A DNA stretch of 30,071 nt from Brachionus plicatilis (GCA_010279815.1 QEOQ01000426.1:868081-898151), one strand, 5' to 3'. Shown: positions 8,701 to 17,570, numbered from the stretch's first letter. Made by a program: numbers and translations. The notes: generated by a model from the letters alone, not told the origin.

Positions 8701-10324
8701 ATCACGCGGTTATCTCTTATGTACACTTCAGCCTCGCAGAACTCGTTCACTTGTTTCAAGTGCCATTTTTCATTCTGGCTAAAATCAAAGTTGAAATTGG
8801 ACATCATTGGCGACTTGTGCAAGTAAGCAAATGATATTTCACTGATGCTTGAATTGTTGTCTTCAGGCAACGATTCTCGGCCTGGTTGAGACAAGTTTTG
8901 ATTTGAGTAGAAACGATTTAGATGAGATTTGTGCAAATAAAATTGTGGATGAGACATCTTTGGTTCGATTGATTCCGATTTTTGACCTTGAGCACTCGGT
9001 ATTGTAGCATCTGTTTTATGATTGATTGTCTGGCTAGTCGATGTGCCAATTAAATTATGACTGATCAGCTGAGAACTACTACCTTTAGGTACAAATTCCC
9101 ATGGATGGGATATCACAATCATATCTTTATAACTGGATTCCACTGTATAATAGGGTTTAGAAAATAAAGAACGAAAATGACTTTAATGCACTTAGAAATA
9201 TTAAAAATAAAATTTGGCTTTTAGTTTTTTGACTAGAAAACCATAAGCCCTATTGTTAAACAGATAAATTTTGAAACTGAAAAGAAAAAAATTTCAAATT
9301 ATTTGTTAAAAATTTTAATGAATTTATTTTGGGGAAATAATGTGCAAATTTTTATTCCAAAACTGCTTTGTTTTTTATTGCCAAAATACAAATTTATTTT
9401 AATGTTTTGAAAAATCTGTTTGCTCTTTTTGTTAAAGTTAAGTTTATTGAAATTAAAAGTCACAAGTCAAAATTTAAAAAATGCTTTTTCTAAATGAAGA
9501 AGCAAAAAAATTAATAATTTATTTTTAAGAAAATTTAAGGATTACCGCTATGGTTCTTAAAAATCATTTTAAACCTTTATTTATAATCCACTGATAATTG
9601 AATATAAAATAAAAATAAATATTGATCACTATTTTTGTAAAATTTTGTTATTTTACGATAATTTACCAAAATCAAGTAAACAAATAAAGTGACAAAAAAG
9701 TAAATATAAAAAGTTTTATTTAATTTGTTTTTCAAACAAATGATGATAAAATAAAATCAATCATTTGGCTTTTGATGCAGTTTTTAAACTGGCTTGTGTA
9801 ATTCAGCCGAGCTGTTGGAAAAATTCATTCAAAAAGTTCGTCCCTTTTTGAATGAGCTTTAGAATTTAGAATTAGATAATTCGTGCAAAAAACCAATCTA
9901 ACATTACCCGTTGTTTCCAAAAATTAATTTTTATCTTCTTCGTGATAATATTTGATTGTGTGATTTGGATATTTTGTTAATTTTTATGAAGGGTATTGTG
10001 AATTTCGAATTCAAATTGAACAAAAATCCTTTATTTTCTGATAAAATAAAATTAAAGTAAATAAAAAATATTAGATAAAATTCTGCAACATATTTTGTTG
10101 CACTTTTTTTCCTAAAATAAAATTTTTATTTTCTTTATTTTAGTAATTCAAATCAATAATCTTTTTAAATCTTAATGATGCTATATATTATGTTTTTTTT
10201 TAAATTTTAATTTATCAAAAAATGAAGAATTTTTGTGCAATTTGTATTTGAAATTCACAGTACCTTCTGAAATTATTAGCAATAAACTTTCTACAGTAGT
10301 ATTGAAATTCCGATTCGTGTCCAT
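2140..10324 (-). CDS. ANAPC1: APC1, scaffold subunit of the anaphase-promoting complex (partial, six exons, 3' end outside window)
   Basis: APC1 is the largest scaffold subunit of the APC/C ubiquitin ligase, which drives mitotic exit in the nucleus and cytoplasm. I join six minus-strand exons: 10324-10264, 9142-8597, 7184-6918, 6868-6735, 6661-3760 and 2743-2140. All joins use GT..AG and the phases agree (1,1,1,0,1, then 2 at the open end), giving about 1504 codons. Family landmarks appear in order: EFVPKG near the N-terminus, PLPFK and NNVHSIY in the N-terminal propeller, a long Ser/Thr-rich disordered loop, DDEDGMEH, then ALPIGRGIFTL, FHNGVAAGL and NEQAGFLYGLGLTGHL at the start of the PC (proteasome/cyclosome) repeats. 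Vertebrate APC1 is about 1940 aa, so the rest of the PC-repeat and C-terminal region is missing. No exon for it is visible in 1-2139, so the last visible intron runs off the left edge. The identification is firm; exon 1 is the least certain part. Confidence 0.9.
2968..3349. mobile_element. hAT-like MITE, 382 bp, with 8-bp target duplication
   Basis: Termini TAGTGTTGG and CCAACACTA are perfect inverted repeats. Immediately outside both ends is the same 8-bp direct repeat ATATTTAT (2960-2967 and 3350-3357). An 8-bp duplication plus TAGTG-type ends is the hallmark of hAT transposons. The interior is GC-rich compared with its surroundings, has no ORF and consists of inverted GGCCGGCGGCC / GGCGGCCAAAAATTTGG blocks that can fold back. 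No transposase is present, so movement would depend on one elsewhere. It sits inside APC1 intron 5. Confidence 0.85.
3435..3490 (-). repeat. Short dispersed repeat family 2, copy 2
   Basis: Second copy of the repeat at 2050-2100, with GAGCTAAAGCTCC and CTTCAGATTAG followed by a run of A on the minus strand. It lies between the hAT-like MITE and the small ORF at 3515. Confidence 0.4.
3515..3697 (+). CDS. Possible small nested gene, 60 aa, unknown
   Basis: A complete ATG-to-TAA ORF of 60 codons on the strand opposite to APC1, inside its intron 5. It begins MINLLKDYVGAFIECSRKK and ends HRHQHYSRSMTN. The ORF is distinctly richer in G+C than the flanking intron, with sharp edges, which is what real exons look like in this window. 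The product is basic, has no obvious membrane segment and is not one I recognise. It could be a small mitochondrial-type protein, a single exon of a larger gene or a captured fragment. APC1 splicing skips it cleanly, so it is not an APC1 exon. Confidence 0.35.
   Translation: MINLLKDYVGAFIECSRKKEQKTPSSLYQWKSDFTHFIDLKEVFMNRLHRHQHYSRSMTN
3760..6661 (-). CDS. ANAPC1: APC1 exon 5 (large central exon)
   Basis: Begins after acceptor AACTGAAG with DSEVVNNLLNG and ends GATG|GTATTT (phase 1). It carries the Ser/Thr-rich disordered loop (with a Thr run near 6340-6405), then FESIWTEPTI and RDAVFVNDRNLMVIID, the second half of the propeller, and the middle helical region with DEDWQFMLSD, SYIKNILYTLHLIYEEVKL, FAFDLIGRNDL and DDEDG. 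The last Asp and split Gly continue into exon 6 as GMEH, as in EDDGMNDMNHEV of vertebrates. Reading on from 3760 to a stop near 3710 gives a Phe-rich tail that is intron. No intron interrupts these 2.9 kb. Confidence 0.93.
6735..6868 (-). CDS. ANAPC1: APC1 exon 4 (short, no start codon)
   Basis: A 134-bp exon found by looking for the residues missing between exons 3 and 5. It opens after TTTGTCCGAAAG and closes at GAA|GTAATA (phase 0). It encodes KGYFLRENSKQLIVDVIEPL and then VFSVLNNVHSIYRISENISE; NNVHSIY aligns with QNVHSVW of vertebrate APC1. Phases 1 in and 0 out fit exons 3 and 5 exactly. It is too short to be noticed as a free-standing ORF. Confidence 0.85.
6918..7184 (-). CDS. ANAPC1: APC1 exon 3
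   Basis: Starts after the acceptor CATTTAAG and ends at A|GTAATT (phase 1). It encodes NDCLCVFESQKIHVYAPNG, then VPLPFK and NNPLNEIKPILCK, matching the CICILQ / LPFQ / HPLDEITPLVCK series of vertebrate APC1. Both splice phases match the neighbouring exons. Confidence 0.85.
7503..7528. repeat. Perfect 26-bp AT palindrome
   Basis: ATTAC, seven A, TA, seven T, GTAAT: a perfect palindrome. It lies within a looser inverted structure whose outer parts carry GGGC near 7442 and GGCCC near 7563. Probably a cruciform-prone AT tract or the core of another decayed foldback element. Confidence 0.6.
7628..8185. mobile_element. Palindromic MITE, 558 bp, TA target site (Tc1/mariner-like)
   Basis: The element starts CAGTGGTG and ends CACCACTG, flanked by TA on both sides (7626-7627, 8186-8187), the insertion pattern of Tc1/mariner elements. 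The two halves are near-perfect inverted copies of about 250 bp each around a short centre near 7890-7930. Both contain repeated TTACGTAAA / TTAACGTAAA motifs and the block AATTCAAAATTCAAAATTT. There is no transposase ORF; the 66-codon minus-strand ORF in it is chance. A shorter, older relative is at 29095-29274. Confidence 0.85.
8597..9142 (-). CDS. ANAPC1: APC1 exon 2
   Basis: Starts after acceptor TTATACAG and ends at the donor G|GTAAAA (phase 1). It encodes the N-terminal EFVPKG motif followed by a Ser/Gln/Asn-rich stretch, then the segment EAEVYIRDNRVILSYG and RRTFTFDS, which correspond to the first blades of the APC1 propeller. Reading past 8597 adds a lysine-rich tail ending in a stop, which is intron read-through. 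An ATG at 9122 (MIVISHPW) is a possible alternative start. Confidence 0.8.
9143..10263 (-). other. APC1 intron 1 (predicted)
   Basis: AT-rich, with no recognisable gene on either strand. The only structured element is a short perfect hairpin at 9825-9855. Confidence 0.45.
9825..9855. repeat. Short perfect hairpin
   Basis: TCATTCAAAAAG pairs perfectly with CTTTTTGAATGA across a 7-base loop. It lies in a slightly GC-richer patch of the predicted APC1 intron 1. Twelve paired bases are too few for a miRNA precursor; function unknown. Confidence 0.4.
10264..10324 (-). CDS. ANAPC1: APC1 predicted first coding exon
   Basis: An ATG at 10324 opens 20 codons (MDTNRNFNTTVESLLIISE plus one split base), then a GTACTG donor at 10263. 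The split codon (phase 1) joins the TG after the acceptor TTATACAG at 9143 and keeps the frame into the conserved EFVPKG region. Known APC1 proteins have about 10-20 residues before that region, so the length fits. There is no strong sequence conservation to confirm it. The alternative is initiation at the ATG at 9122 inside the next exon, or another upstream exon. The ATG lies about 230 bases past the stop of the DEG/ENaC gene upstream on the same strand. Confidence 0.45.
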
Positions 10325-10521
10325 ATCTAAATATAAAATATCATTTTAAAATATTTGATTTTTTTACCATCTTTTATTTGATTTTACGATAAAAAAAAAA
10401 TTCTACCTAAAATTGCGTATTTTTTTGTTTATTATTATTGAGTATTTTTAAATAAAAATTCCACATTTTTAAATCATTAAGTCAAGCAAAAAAAAATATT
10501 TATTTTGTTAAATTTTAAATT

Positions 10522-10527
10522 TTTATT
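10522..10527 (-). promoter_or_regulatory. Poly(A) signal AATAAA for DEG/ENaC gene A
   Basis: AATAAA on the minus strand about 30 bases after the stop codon of the channel gene. In such AT-rich DNA the hexamer is common, so position is the main support. Confidence 0.4.
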
Positions 10528-10556
10528 TCAGAGAAAAAAAAAGTTTCGAAAAATTT

Positions 10557-11981
10557 CTAATCGACAATATTGATCTTCCTATTTTTTAAAACAAATATAA
10601 TGTTTATAATAATTTCTAGTATTTCTACAAATGTGAGAAGACTGATCCCAAGAAATAGACCAGCCACTCCACCAATATTGGAAAGTAAACCAACGACATC
10701 TGTTGTTGGGCTCTCACTCACTGATATAAATCCTAAATTTCCATAATAAACGTTGACCACTGCAAAATCTTTACTGTCAAAACTTTGGTTAAAATAAATC
10801 GAATCAGATCCGTCATATTCTTGCAAAAAATCTTCATACATTGAGTTTGAAAATTCATTTGTGGAAACTGTTTTATCAAACCACATTCTTTGGCACTCAA
10901 GCGGACACTTTTGCTCACATTCCTGATTTAAATAATCTCCTTTTTTAATGTACTGAAAGGCTATTCCTATACAATTTTGCCAAGTTGTTAGATTACAAGG
11001 CATTGAATTATAAAAACAGGGGTAATCAGCAACAAAACAATCACAATTTTCAATGAAAAATTTCTGAATGCACTGATGAATGCACAGAGTTTGGCCGTAA
11101 GCTTTAGTGTTTTCATGTACCAATTTGTAATATTCAGAGTTATAGCTGTTCATATCATTTGTTTTAGCATCACAATTGCTGTAAGGTTTTTGCTTGGACT
11201 CATAAAATGTCCTTGAAAGCGAAATGCTTGTTTCTGTTTTTGGTGCTAAAGTTATGGTATCTACCATCATCGGATAAGTTGTGTGATTGTGAATGAATAT
11301 TACTGCTCCAGTGCTCGGATTCATAAACTTCAATTTTTGTGTTACACTTATATTTAAAATTAATCTTAGGCCAGACAATCTTTCAGTTGTCATAGCATAC
11401 TTTAAATCGTTTTTTTTACCATGCGAATCAAAGCCTGAATTGAATTGATAGCAATTTCCATAGTTTGGATGAAGAAAAAACTTAAAATCAGTAAGATTAC
11501 AATCTTCATAATTGTATTGACAATAAACTACTAATTTGTCTAATGAATCCCCATACTTTTCCTTTAGAAATGTGAATTTTTCCTCTTTAGAATTCATCTT
11601 GGCTATTGTTTCAAATAAAGTTGATAACGGATTTACTTTAGCATTCATTTCTGATTTAAAAGTTTCAATAAATTTTAGTGAATAAATTGAAGTAAAATAA
11701 TTCATGTTACAAACAGTCACAGTTGGAAAAACTGCCATTATTTCATTTATCACTCTTGTTTTGGTGGTAACTTCATATTTAAAGTAGCTGAGAATACTTT
11801 CGGTTATTAAAAAAATGCAAAAACTAGATGACAAAATAGTGAAAAAAATCCACATAATTTTAATAAAAAAATTATTGGATCTAATGATATTTGGAAATCC
11901 ATGGCCAGTTGACGAAAGAACAACATCGACAACTGCTTTTTGTATTCGATCAGTTAAAGTCAGTGACTTTTTCAAATCCAT
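10557..11981 (-). CDS. DEG/ENaC-family cation channel subunit A
   Basis: A complete intronless 474-aa amiloride-sensitive-type sodium channel subunit of the plasma membrane. I start at the ATG of MDLKKSLTL; further upstream only a TTG is in frame. The His-Gly gating motif is at about 27-28 (STGHGFPNI), TM1 about 40-62, and the post-TM1 motif FPTVTVCN at 85-92. A large Cys-rich extracellular domain follows, including CIHQCIQKFFIENCDC and CEQKCPLECQ. TM2 has GGVAGLFLGISLLTFVE with the G-x-S selectivity filter at about 445-447. Both termini are short, as in compact invertebrate members. It resembles peptide- or acid-gated channels, but the ligand cannot be told from sequence. Three paralogues follow on the same strand (14740, 21905, 27203). 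Confidence 0.93.
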   Translation of the reverse strand: MDLKKSLTLTDRIQKAVVDVVLSSTGHGFPNIIRSNNFFIKIMWIFFTILSSSFCIFLITESILSYFKYEVTTKTRVINEIMAVFPTVTVCNMNYFTSIYSLKFIETFKSEMNAKVNPLSTLFETIAKMNSKEEKFTFLKEKYGDSLDKLVVYCQYNYEDCNLTDFKFFLHPNYGNCYQFNSGFDSHGKKNDLKYAMTTERLSGLRLILNISVTQKLKFMNPSTGAVIFIHNHTTYPMMVDTITLAPKTETSISLSRTFYESKQKPYSNCDAKTNDMNSYNSEYYKLVHENTKAYGQTLCIHQCIQKFFIENCDCFVADYPCFYNSMPCNLTTWQNCIGIAFQYIKKGDYLNQECEQKCPLECQRMWFDKTVSTNEFSNSMYEDFLQEYDGSDSIYFNQSFDSKDFAVVNVYYGNLGFISVSESPTTDVVGLLSNIGGVAGLFLGISLLTFVEILEIIINIIFVLKNRKINIVD

Positions 11982-12803
11982 TTTGATATTTAACAATAAA
12001 TAGTTTTTAAATTTTTTTTTTAAAATTAAAACTAATAAATAGTTATCAAATATTTATAGGAAGTTTCAAAAGAATATAAAAAAAGTTCTTTTTGTTTGTC
12101 ATGTTGCTTAGATTTTTAAATTTTTGTTAACACTTAAATTGACAATTTTACATGGTGACTTTTTAGCAAGAGCAAACATCCAATCTTTTAAGGAAATTGA
12201 TTAATTAAATGGTTAAATTTATGCCTTTTAAATTTAATTTTTTTAACTTGAAAGGTAGTAATAGTTAAAAAATACCATACATGAAATTAACTCTTTTTTG
12301 TTCAAATTACATAAATTTTAATACAAAAGTACCTTATATGATTAAAATTCAGACTTGCTTATAACTCACAGTTTTAAGTCTAAGTTATGACTTGGAATTT
12401 AATTTTAGTGACTTTGACTTTAATTAGGCCGCCACAATAACTATCTGGAACGGCAAAAAATTTATGTTGTTCGAACTTATCTTTTTTAAATTTTAATTCA
12501 TTGACTTAAATTTGAAACAAAATTTTTTTTTTAAGTCATTGACTTGACTTAAGAATTGTGACTTAAAAAAAATTCTGGTAAAATTAAAAAAAAAGGATAA
12601 GTTAAAATAGCTTAATTCTATGACAAAAACGATGCTTAATTACTTAAAGAAACTTAGGTTTTAAAGATATAAAATAATAATATTTCTGCCTTCTGTGATA
12701 ATATTACTGTAATAGAATATTAATCAGACGAATATTGAATATTTTTTTTTGATTATTTTCAAAATAAAAAATAAATTGTTTAAATTTAGAATTTTATTTA
12801 ATT
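11982..12803. other. Intergenic, with AAGTCA foldback repeat
   Basis: AT-rich spacer between the DEG/ENaC A start and the JmjC stop (both minus), so it should hold the channel's promoter. The only recognisable structure is the repeat at 12355-12575. Confidence 0.6.
12355..12575. repeat. AAGTCA foldback repeat, copy 1
   Basis: Outer parts are imperfect inverted repeats: CTCACAGTTTTAAGTC on the left and GACTTAAGAATTGTGACTTA on the right, with further AAGTCA / TGACTT hexamers inside. A second, shorter copy is at 21533-21630. It looks like a small non-autonomous element. The middle (about 12425-12475) is GC-richer and absent from copy 2. Confidence 0.6.
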
Positions 12804-13991
12804 TTAAGTATCATCCAAAAAAGCTGAATCATTGTTATCTGAAGGTCTCATTAAAAGACCTCTAATCCTTAAAACAGGTGGATGTCTTGATTTGAATTCG
12901 AGTCCAAGAGAAGAAAGTTGATTGACACTTTCTTCTAAACTGAAATATTGAATAATTCTACTGTAAATTTCATCTATCTGTTGTTCATCTAAGCTTTCAT
13001 GCCACTGTTTAAACAAAAATCCTCTCAGCGATTCTTTTAAATTAGCTAAAATTCTGTTAAATGATGGAAAAGGCATATTTTGCTTGATAATGTTAAAAAT
13101 CCAATACATAAAGGCCTCTTTTTGATCTGATTTTAAAATTTTTGACATGTACACATTCTCTCCTGCATCGCCGAAAAAAACATTTACCGAAATAGTCAAT
13201 TCTGGTGATTTTACTTGGTGCCAACAGAATGCCGGAAAATAAAGCATGTCTCCTTCCTTTAGCAAACAATACAGGCAATCAGTGTTCTTGAAACGTGTTA
13301 AAATGTCAGCATTGAGATTATTTTGGATTTGATCACAGTTTATTTGAGATTGAATGGTCCGTCCTTTTGAACCAAGCTCATTCGGATACATGTTGTAAAC
13401 ATTACTTCCATAAAGTCTAACTAATTTACGCCCTCTGACAACAGTTAGCATATTATCATCAGGATCCATGTGTGTATATTCATAATGACCACTTCTTGCT
13501 ATCCATAAAAATGGTCCAGCGTGGAGTTTTTCAACAAATTGAGGCATCTTAAGCTCATCGCTTACTTGAGGAAATGCTTTTTTTATATTTTGAACAGCTA
13601 AATAAGAATTTTGACTATTAAAATTATCCATTAATAAATCATTTACATATGTCTCAAACTTAATTTCTTGAACATTATAAGCTTTTCCCATTTTGTAGCT
13701 CTCGTGCATGGTATTTCTTCGAACAAAGACCCGATTTTGACCACATTTTTCATTCAGGTATTCCAAAGACCAGTTCTTAAAAGCTTCACCACAGTCAAAT
13801 ATCTTTAAAGCATTTCTAATAACTAATGGCTTGGATTTGCTCAAATAATTATTCATAAAGTATTCATGGTTGTATTGTGAAGCGTCGATTTCATCTATAG
13901 GCAATAAATTGCCTAGATGGTTAATCAAATGAGACTTTGTAATACCAGCATAACTGTCTTGTATTTCTACTTTGTTCTCTACTTGAGTCAT
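12804..13991 (-). CDS. JmjC-domain 2-oxoglutarate/Fe(II) oxygenase, JMJD5 (KDM8)-like
   Basis: A 395-aa protein from the ATG of MTQVENK; the frame stays open upstream but only to a TTG, so I prefer the ATG. The cupin_8/JmjC fold is shown by SYLAVQN near 129-135, WIARSGHYEYTHMDPDDN with the iron ligands His174 and Asp176, GRKLVRLYG with Lys189 fifteen residues after the first His (the 2-oxoglutarate lysine position in JMJD5), and FPAFCWHQV with the second His258. SQINCD and CLLKEGDMLYFP also match the JMJD5/TYW5/HSPBAP1 group. All catalytic residues are present, so it is probably an active protein hydroxylase or related oxygenase. Subfamily is uncertain. Intronless as far as visible; a short upstream non-coding exon is possible. 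Confidence 0.85.
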   Translation of the reverse strand: MTQVENKVEIQDSYAGITKSHLINHLGNLLPIDEIDASQYNHEYFMNNYLSKSKPLVIRNALKIFDCGEAFKNWSLEYLNEKCGQNRVFVRRNTMHESYKMGKAYNVQEIKFETYVNDLLMDNFNSQNSYLAVQNIKKAFPQVSDELKMPQFVEKLHAGPFLWIARSGHYEYTHMDPDDNMLTVVRGRKLVRLYGSNVYNMYPNELGSKGRTIQSQINCDQIQNNLNADILTRFKNTDCLYCLLKEGDMLYFPAFCWHQVKSPELTISVNVFFGDAGENVYMSKILKSDQKEAFMYWIFNIIKQNMPFPSFNRILANLKESLRGFLFKQWHESLDEQQIDEIYSRIIQYFSLEESVNQLSSLGLEFKSRHPPVLRIRGLLMRPSDNNDSAFLDDT

Positions 13992-14739
13992 CTCAGTTCT
14001 TCTTAAAAAAGCTCCATATTTTTTATTTAGATTTGATATTTTAAAAAAATTGGAAAATTTTTGGGAATATTTTATTTTAAAAAGTTTAGAAAATAAAAAA
14101 AATAAAATTAACAATTTTTTAGTTTTTTTTGGCTCTCGAACCGATCTGAGGCGAGCACAACTGAATTCTCAATCAATAATCAATTCATTTTTCGTATTCA
14201 GTCATTTAAAAATCTAATTTTATTTTAATAATAAATGAAAAATCTTAAAAAATCTTATTTTAATAATAAATAATTTTGTTTGATTTTAATTATAATCTCT
14301 GCTCGTGATTATTAAAAAATTTGTCAAATTAAAAAAAATTCTCCTATTTTTAGTTAAATCAAGTAATTAAAGAAATAATTGCCTTGGCACAGTTAATATA
14401 AATAATTAAAATTATTCAAATAGAATTAAAATTTAAGAAAAAAAAATTTGAATTAAATTTCAAAATATTTCAGATTTTTAAAATTGTTCCTTTTAAGTCA
14501 TTAAGGTATTTGTTTCGAATTTAATTTGATAACTGGTTTAAATAACTTTTTGGAACTTTCTAAAAAAATTTACGCCATAAAAAAGTCTTTTTTGTGAAAT
14601 AATAGATTAAATTGTTTTTAAATATAATCCTCATTAAATCAATTTTGAAACAATTCAATCTTAAATTATTAATTGTTTTGCCTGGATTTAAAAAAAAATG
14701 GATAAAAAATAACTAATAGTAGAAAATAATTACTAGATT
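13992..14739. other. Intergenic, JmjC promoter region
   Basis: A GC-richer patch at about 14130-14165, on the minus strand reading TCAGTTGTGCTCGCCTCAG, includes a TCAGTT initiator-like motif and is a plausible transcription start for the JmjC gene. The rest is AT-rich with nothing recognisable. Confidence 0.35.
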
Positions 14740-16158
14740 TTAATTATTTAATTTTTTTCTTTCTGCTATCACAAATAATATTTGCATCAGAATTTCAATT
14801 CCTTCGACAAAGGTCAAAACACTAACTCCTAAAAAAAGACCTGCAACTCCACCAATGCTTGAAAAAAGACCCACCACGTTTATACTTGGATTCTCAGTTA
14901 TAAAAGTAAAACCTAAATTATTGTAATAGATATTAACTGCTGCAAGGTCGTTACTATCAATACTCTGGTTAAAATAGACCGAATCTGGTCCACTATATTC
15001 ACTAAGAACTTTTTCGAATTCACTATTAGAAAATCTAGTTAAAGAAGTGACCTTATCAAACCTCATGCCTTCGCATTCCAATGGGCACTTATTTGTGCAT
15101 TCATTTTCTAGATAGTCTTCATTTTGAAGTATTTGGAAAACTTGATTGACACAGTCTTGTGAAGTGAACAAACTGCAAGGTTCTGATTCATAAAAACATG
15201 GAAAATTTGCCACAAAGCAGTTACATTTATCAATGAATAATTTCTGAAAGCATTGGTATACGCACAAAGCCTGACTATAGCCTTTTGCATTTTTATGGAC
15301 TATTTTGTAATATTCAGAGTCATAGCTGTTTATATCATTTGTGTTTTCATCACATTTACTGTAAGGTTTTGGTTGAGATTCATAAAATGTTCTTGCCAGA
15401 GCAATGTTTGTTTCAGTCTTTGGACTTACAGCAATTGGATCTACCATTAATGGATAAGTTGTGTGGTTGTGAACAAAAATAAGTGCACCAGAGTTTGGAT
15501 TCATAAATTTCAAACTATCTGGCACACTAACATTCAAAATTAATTTTAAACCATAAAGCCTATCTGCGAACATGCTTGTTGACAATACAATTTCTTTGCC
15601 CTCTAGATCGAAACCCGAATTGTATTGATAGCAATTGCCATAATTTGTATGAAGAAAAAAATTGAACTGAGATAAATTACATGGTTGGTAGACAAATTGA
15701 CAGTTCACAATTAATTTATTTAGTGAATCACCAAAATTTTTTTCAATTTTTTCTAATTCTGGTTGATTTGCTTGAATTTTTGCCAAAAGTTCAAACTGGC
15801 CCATTAGTGGATTTGTCAAAATTGAGTTGTTCTTAAGTTTATCAATAAATCCTACTGAGAATTCCGAAGTAAAGTAATTAGAGTTGCAAATGGTGATTGT
15901 TGGAAACAATGGATTGAATTCTGATATCACTCTAGTTTTTGTTGTCACTTCATACTTAAAATAATTAACTATGCTTTCGGCAATTAGATATGCACAAACG
16001 CCTGTTGATAGAATGGTAAAAATGGCCCAAATTATTTTTATTGAAATTTTGGTTGCTTTAAGAATGTTAGGCAGGCCATGACTTGTCGATGAAAGTAGCA
16101 CATCGACAACTACGTTTTTTATTCTGCGCCTTAAAGTTATTGGTTTCTTCAAATCCAT
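14740..16158 (-). CDS. DEG/ENaC-family cation channel subunit B
   Basis: A complete intronless 472-aa channel subunit, start chosen at the ATG of MDLKKPITL because upstream only TTG is in frame. His-Gly motif in STSHGLPNI, TM1 with IKIIWAIFTIL, FPTITICN after TM1, Cys-rich extracellular domain with CVYQCFQKLFIDKCNC and CTNKCPLECEG, and TM2 with GGVAGLFLGVSVLTFVE, giving a G-V-S selectivity filter at about 444-446. Its closest relatives in the window are copies C and D, which share an almost identical stretch from ALVFVHNHTTYP-type residues through RTFYESQPKPYS to KGYSQALCVYQC. All expected cysteines appear to be kept, so it should be functional. Confidence 0.93.
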   Translation of the reverse strand: MDLKKPITLRRRIKNVVVDVLLSSTSHGLPNILKATKISIKIIWAIFTILSTGVCAYLIAESIVNYFKYEVTTKTRVISEFNPLFPTITICNSNYFTSEFSVGFIDKLKNNSILTNPLMGQFELLAKIQANQPELEKIEKNFGDSLNKLIVNCQFVYQPCNLSQFNFFLHTNYGNCYQYNSGFDLEGKEIVLSTSMFADRLYGLKLILNVSVPDSLKFMNPNSGALIFVHNHTTYPLMVDPIAVSPKTETNIALARTFYESQPKPYSKCDENTNDINSYDSEYYKIVHKNAKGYSQALCVYQCFQKLFIDKCNCFVANFPCFYESEPCSLFTSQDCVNQVFQILQNEDYLENECTNKCPLECEGMRFDKVTSLTRFSNSEFEKVLSEYSGPDSVYFNQSIDSNDLAAVNIYYNNLGFTFITENPSINVVGLFSSIGGVAGLFLGVSVLTFVEGIEILMQILFVIAERKKLNN

Positions 16159-17037
16159 TTTTAATGTAAAATTTACTTTCAATTAAACTATTTTTGAAAA
16201 TTATTTATATATTTTTTTAAAAAACAATAATTATTTTAAAACAAATAAATTATTGTCAAATCGATTTTTCAAAAAACACATTTGTTAAAAGTCGGAAAAT
16301 TCTTTTTAAAATTAACTTATACTAAAGAAAAAAATCAAAATTTCTAAGGTTCCGATTAAATAGTGATATAATGTAAAATCTTATGAATTTAATTTTTTTG
16401 ATATTTTTAAATTTTAATTGAAGCTTCCTTAGTTATTAAATGTTATCCGAGTAAAATTTATTATAAATTAGTTAATAAAATCAAATGAGTGGGAACTAAG
16501 CATTTAGGAAATTCTTTATTTTTTCAATCATTCAAATAAATAGATATTTTCAATACGGAAACTGTTTCTTTCTTTTTTGGATTGCTTTCGAATAATTGAT
16601 CATGAATTAAATAAACTGTTAAAATTTTGAAAATAAATAAAAAATATTATAAATGATTGATTTTTTTTTAAGACTAAAATTTGTTGCCATTCTTACTTTC
16701 AAGGTTTCAGTTGCAAAAAAGTTGAGAAAAATTTAATTTTAATAGATAAAAACTTGAAATTAAATATATATGACAATTTTTCTTTCATTATTCTAAAAAA
16801 AATTGCATAATTGTATAATTGTATAATTTTATCGTTTCATAAAAAAAATTTTCTTATTAAAAAAAATTTGAAAGAAATTTTTAACCTATCACATATTTAA
16901 ATTAAAAGTTATTCTTAAAATCAAAATCAAATCAAATTATAAAACTTCTCTAAATTAGAGCTCCTAATCTTTGGTATTTTCAAAAAAAATAAAATAAAAG
17001 ATGGCATTAACTATTTTTGTTTTCTACTGAATTAAGA
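16159..17037. other. Intergenic between channel B and tRNA-Glu
   Basis: AT-rich. It should hold the promoter of channel B (minus). Contains copy 1 of a direct repeat (16330-16500) and a small tandem of ATTGTATA units near 16805-16830. No ORF or RNA gene seen. Confidence 0.5.
16330..16500 (+). repeat. Direct repeat family 3, copy 1
   Basis: Aligns with 18452-18622 in the same orientation. Shared blocks are TCCGATTAAA, TATAATGTAAAATCTTATGAAT, TTCCTTAGT, ATTTATAAATTAGT/GGT and AATCAAATG. About 2.1 kb apart, on either side of the first tRNA-Glu gene. Confidence 0.6.
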
Positions 17038-17109
17038 TCCCATATGGTCTAGTGGTTAGGATTCCTGCCTTTCACGCAGGCGGCCCGGGTTCAATTCCCG
17101 GTGTGGGAA
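17038..17109 (+). tRNA. tRNA-Glu (anticodon TTC)
   Basis: A 72-base cloverleaf. The acceptor TCCCATA pairs with TGTGGGA (one T-G pair), D-arm TGGTCTAGTGGTTAGGA carries the A box, the anticodon stem CCTGC/GCAGG frames loop CTTTCAC with anticodon TTC at 17071-17073, and the T-arm CCGGGTTCAATTCCCGG carries the B box. It reads GAA (and GAG by wobble) codons. No intron, and CCA is not encoded, as expected for a eukaryotic nuclear tRNA gene. A T6 terminator follows after two bases. An identical copy lies on the opposite strand at 18853-18924. Confidence 0.98.
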
Positions 17110-17111
17110 AA

Positions 17112-17117
17112 TTTTTT
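17112..17117 (+). terminator. Pol III terminator (T6) of tRNA-Glu copy 1
   Basis: Six T two bases after the tRNA 3' end, the usual RNA polymerase III stop. Confidence 0.85.
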
Positions 17118-17570
17118 AAAAATGAAAGATATTCAGAAAAGCTTATCAATTTTTTTGAATTAAATAAAAAAGAAATTCAATGGTAATATTTGGCACTAAA
17201 AAAATCAAAATTATAAAAATTTAAGTGAAAATAAAAGTTCATATTCTCAAACTTGTGAACGCTTTCATAAAATAGCCCTTTCTTACACCTTGAAACGTGT
17301 CAGTCATTCTTTATAATTTTTTTATTCAATTTTTATTTGTTTTTACTAATCTTATTTCTTTTTGTTTTCAATGAGTTGTTTGGTAGATCTTTTTTTTGTT
17401 AATTTGGCCAATTCTTTTATAATCTCTCATAAAATCACTTTGCATTTTGAAGAAAAGTGTTTAACATTTTATTTTATTGTATAAATAAATCATTATCTAT
17501 TGGAAAAGGCATCTTTTAAAAAAAAATTCATCAATATCTTTAATTAATATCTTTTCTGAAATTCACAATC

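Noticed and set aside
13992..14114. A 41-residue N-terminal extension of the JmjC protein.
   Set aside because: It begins at TTG, not ATG, and is Phe/Lys-rich like translated non-coding DNA. The ATG at 13991 is preferred.
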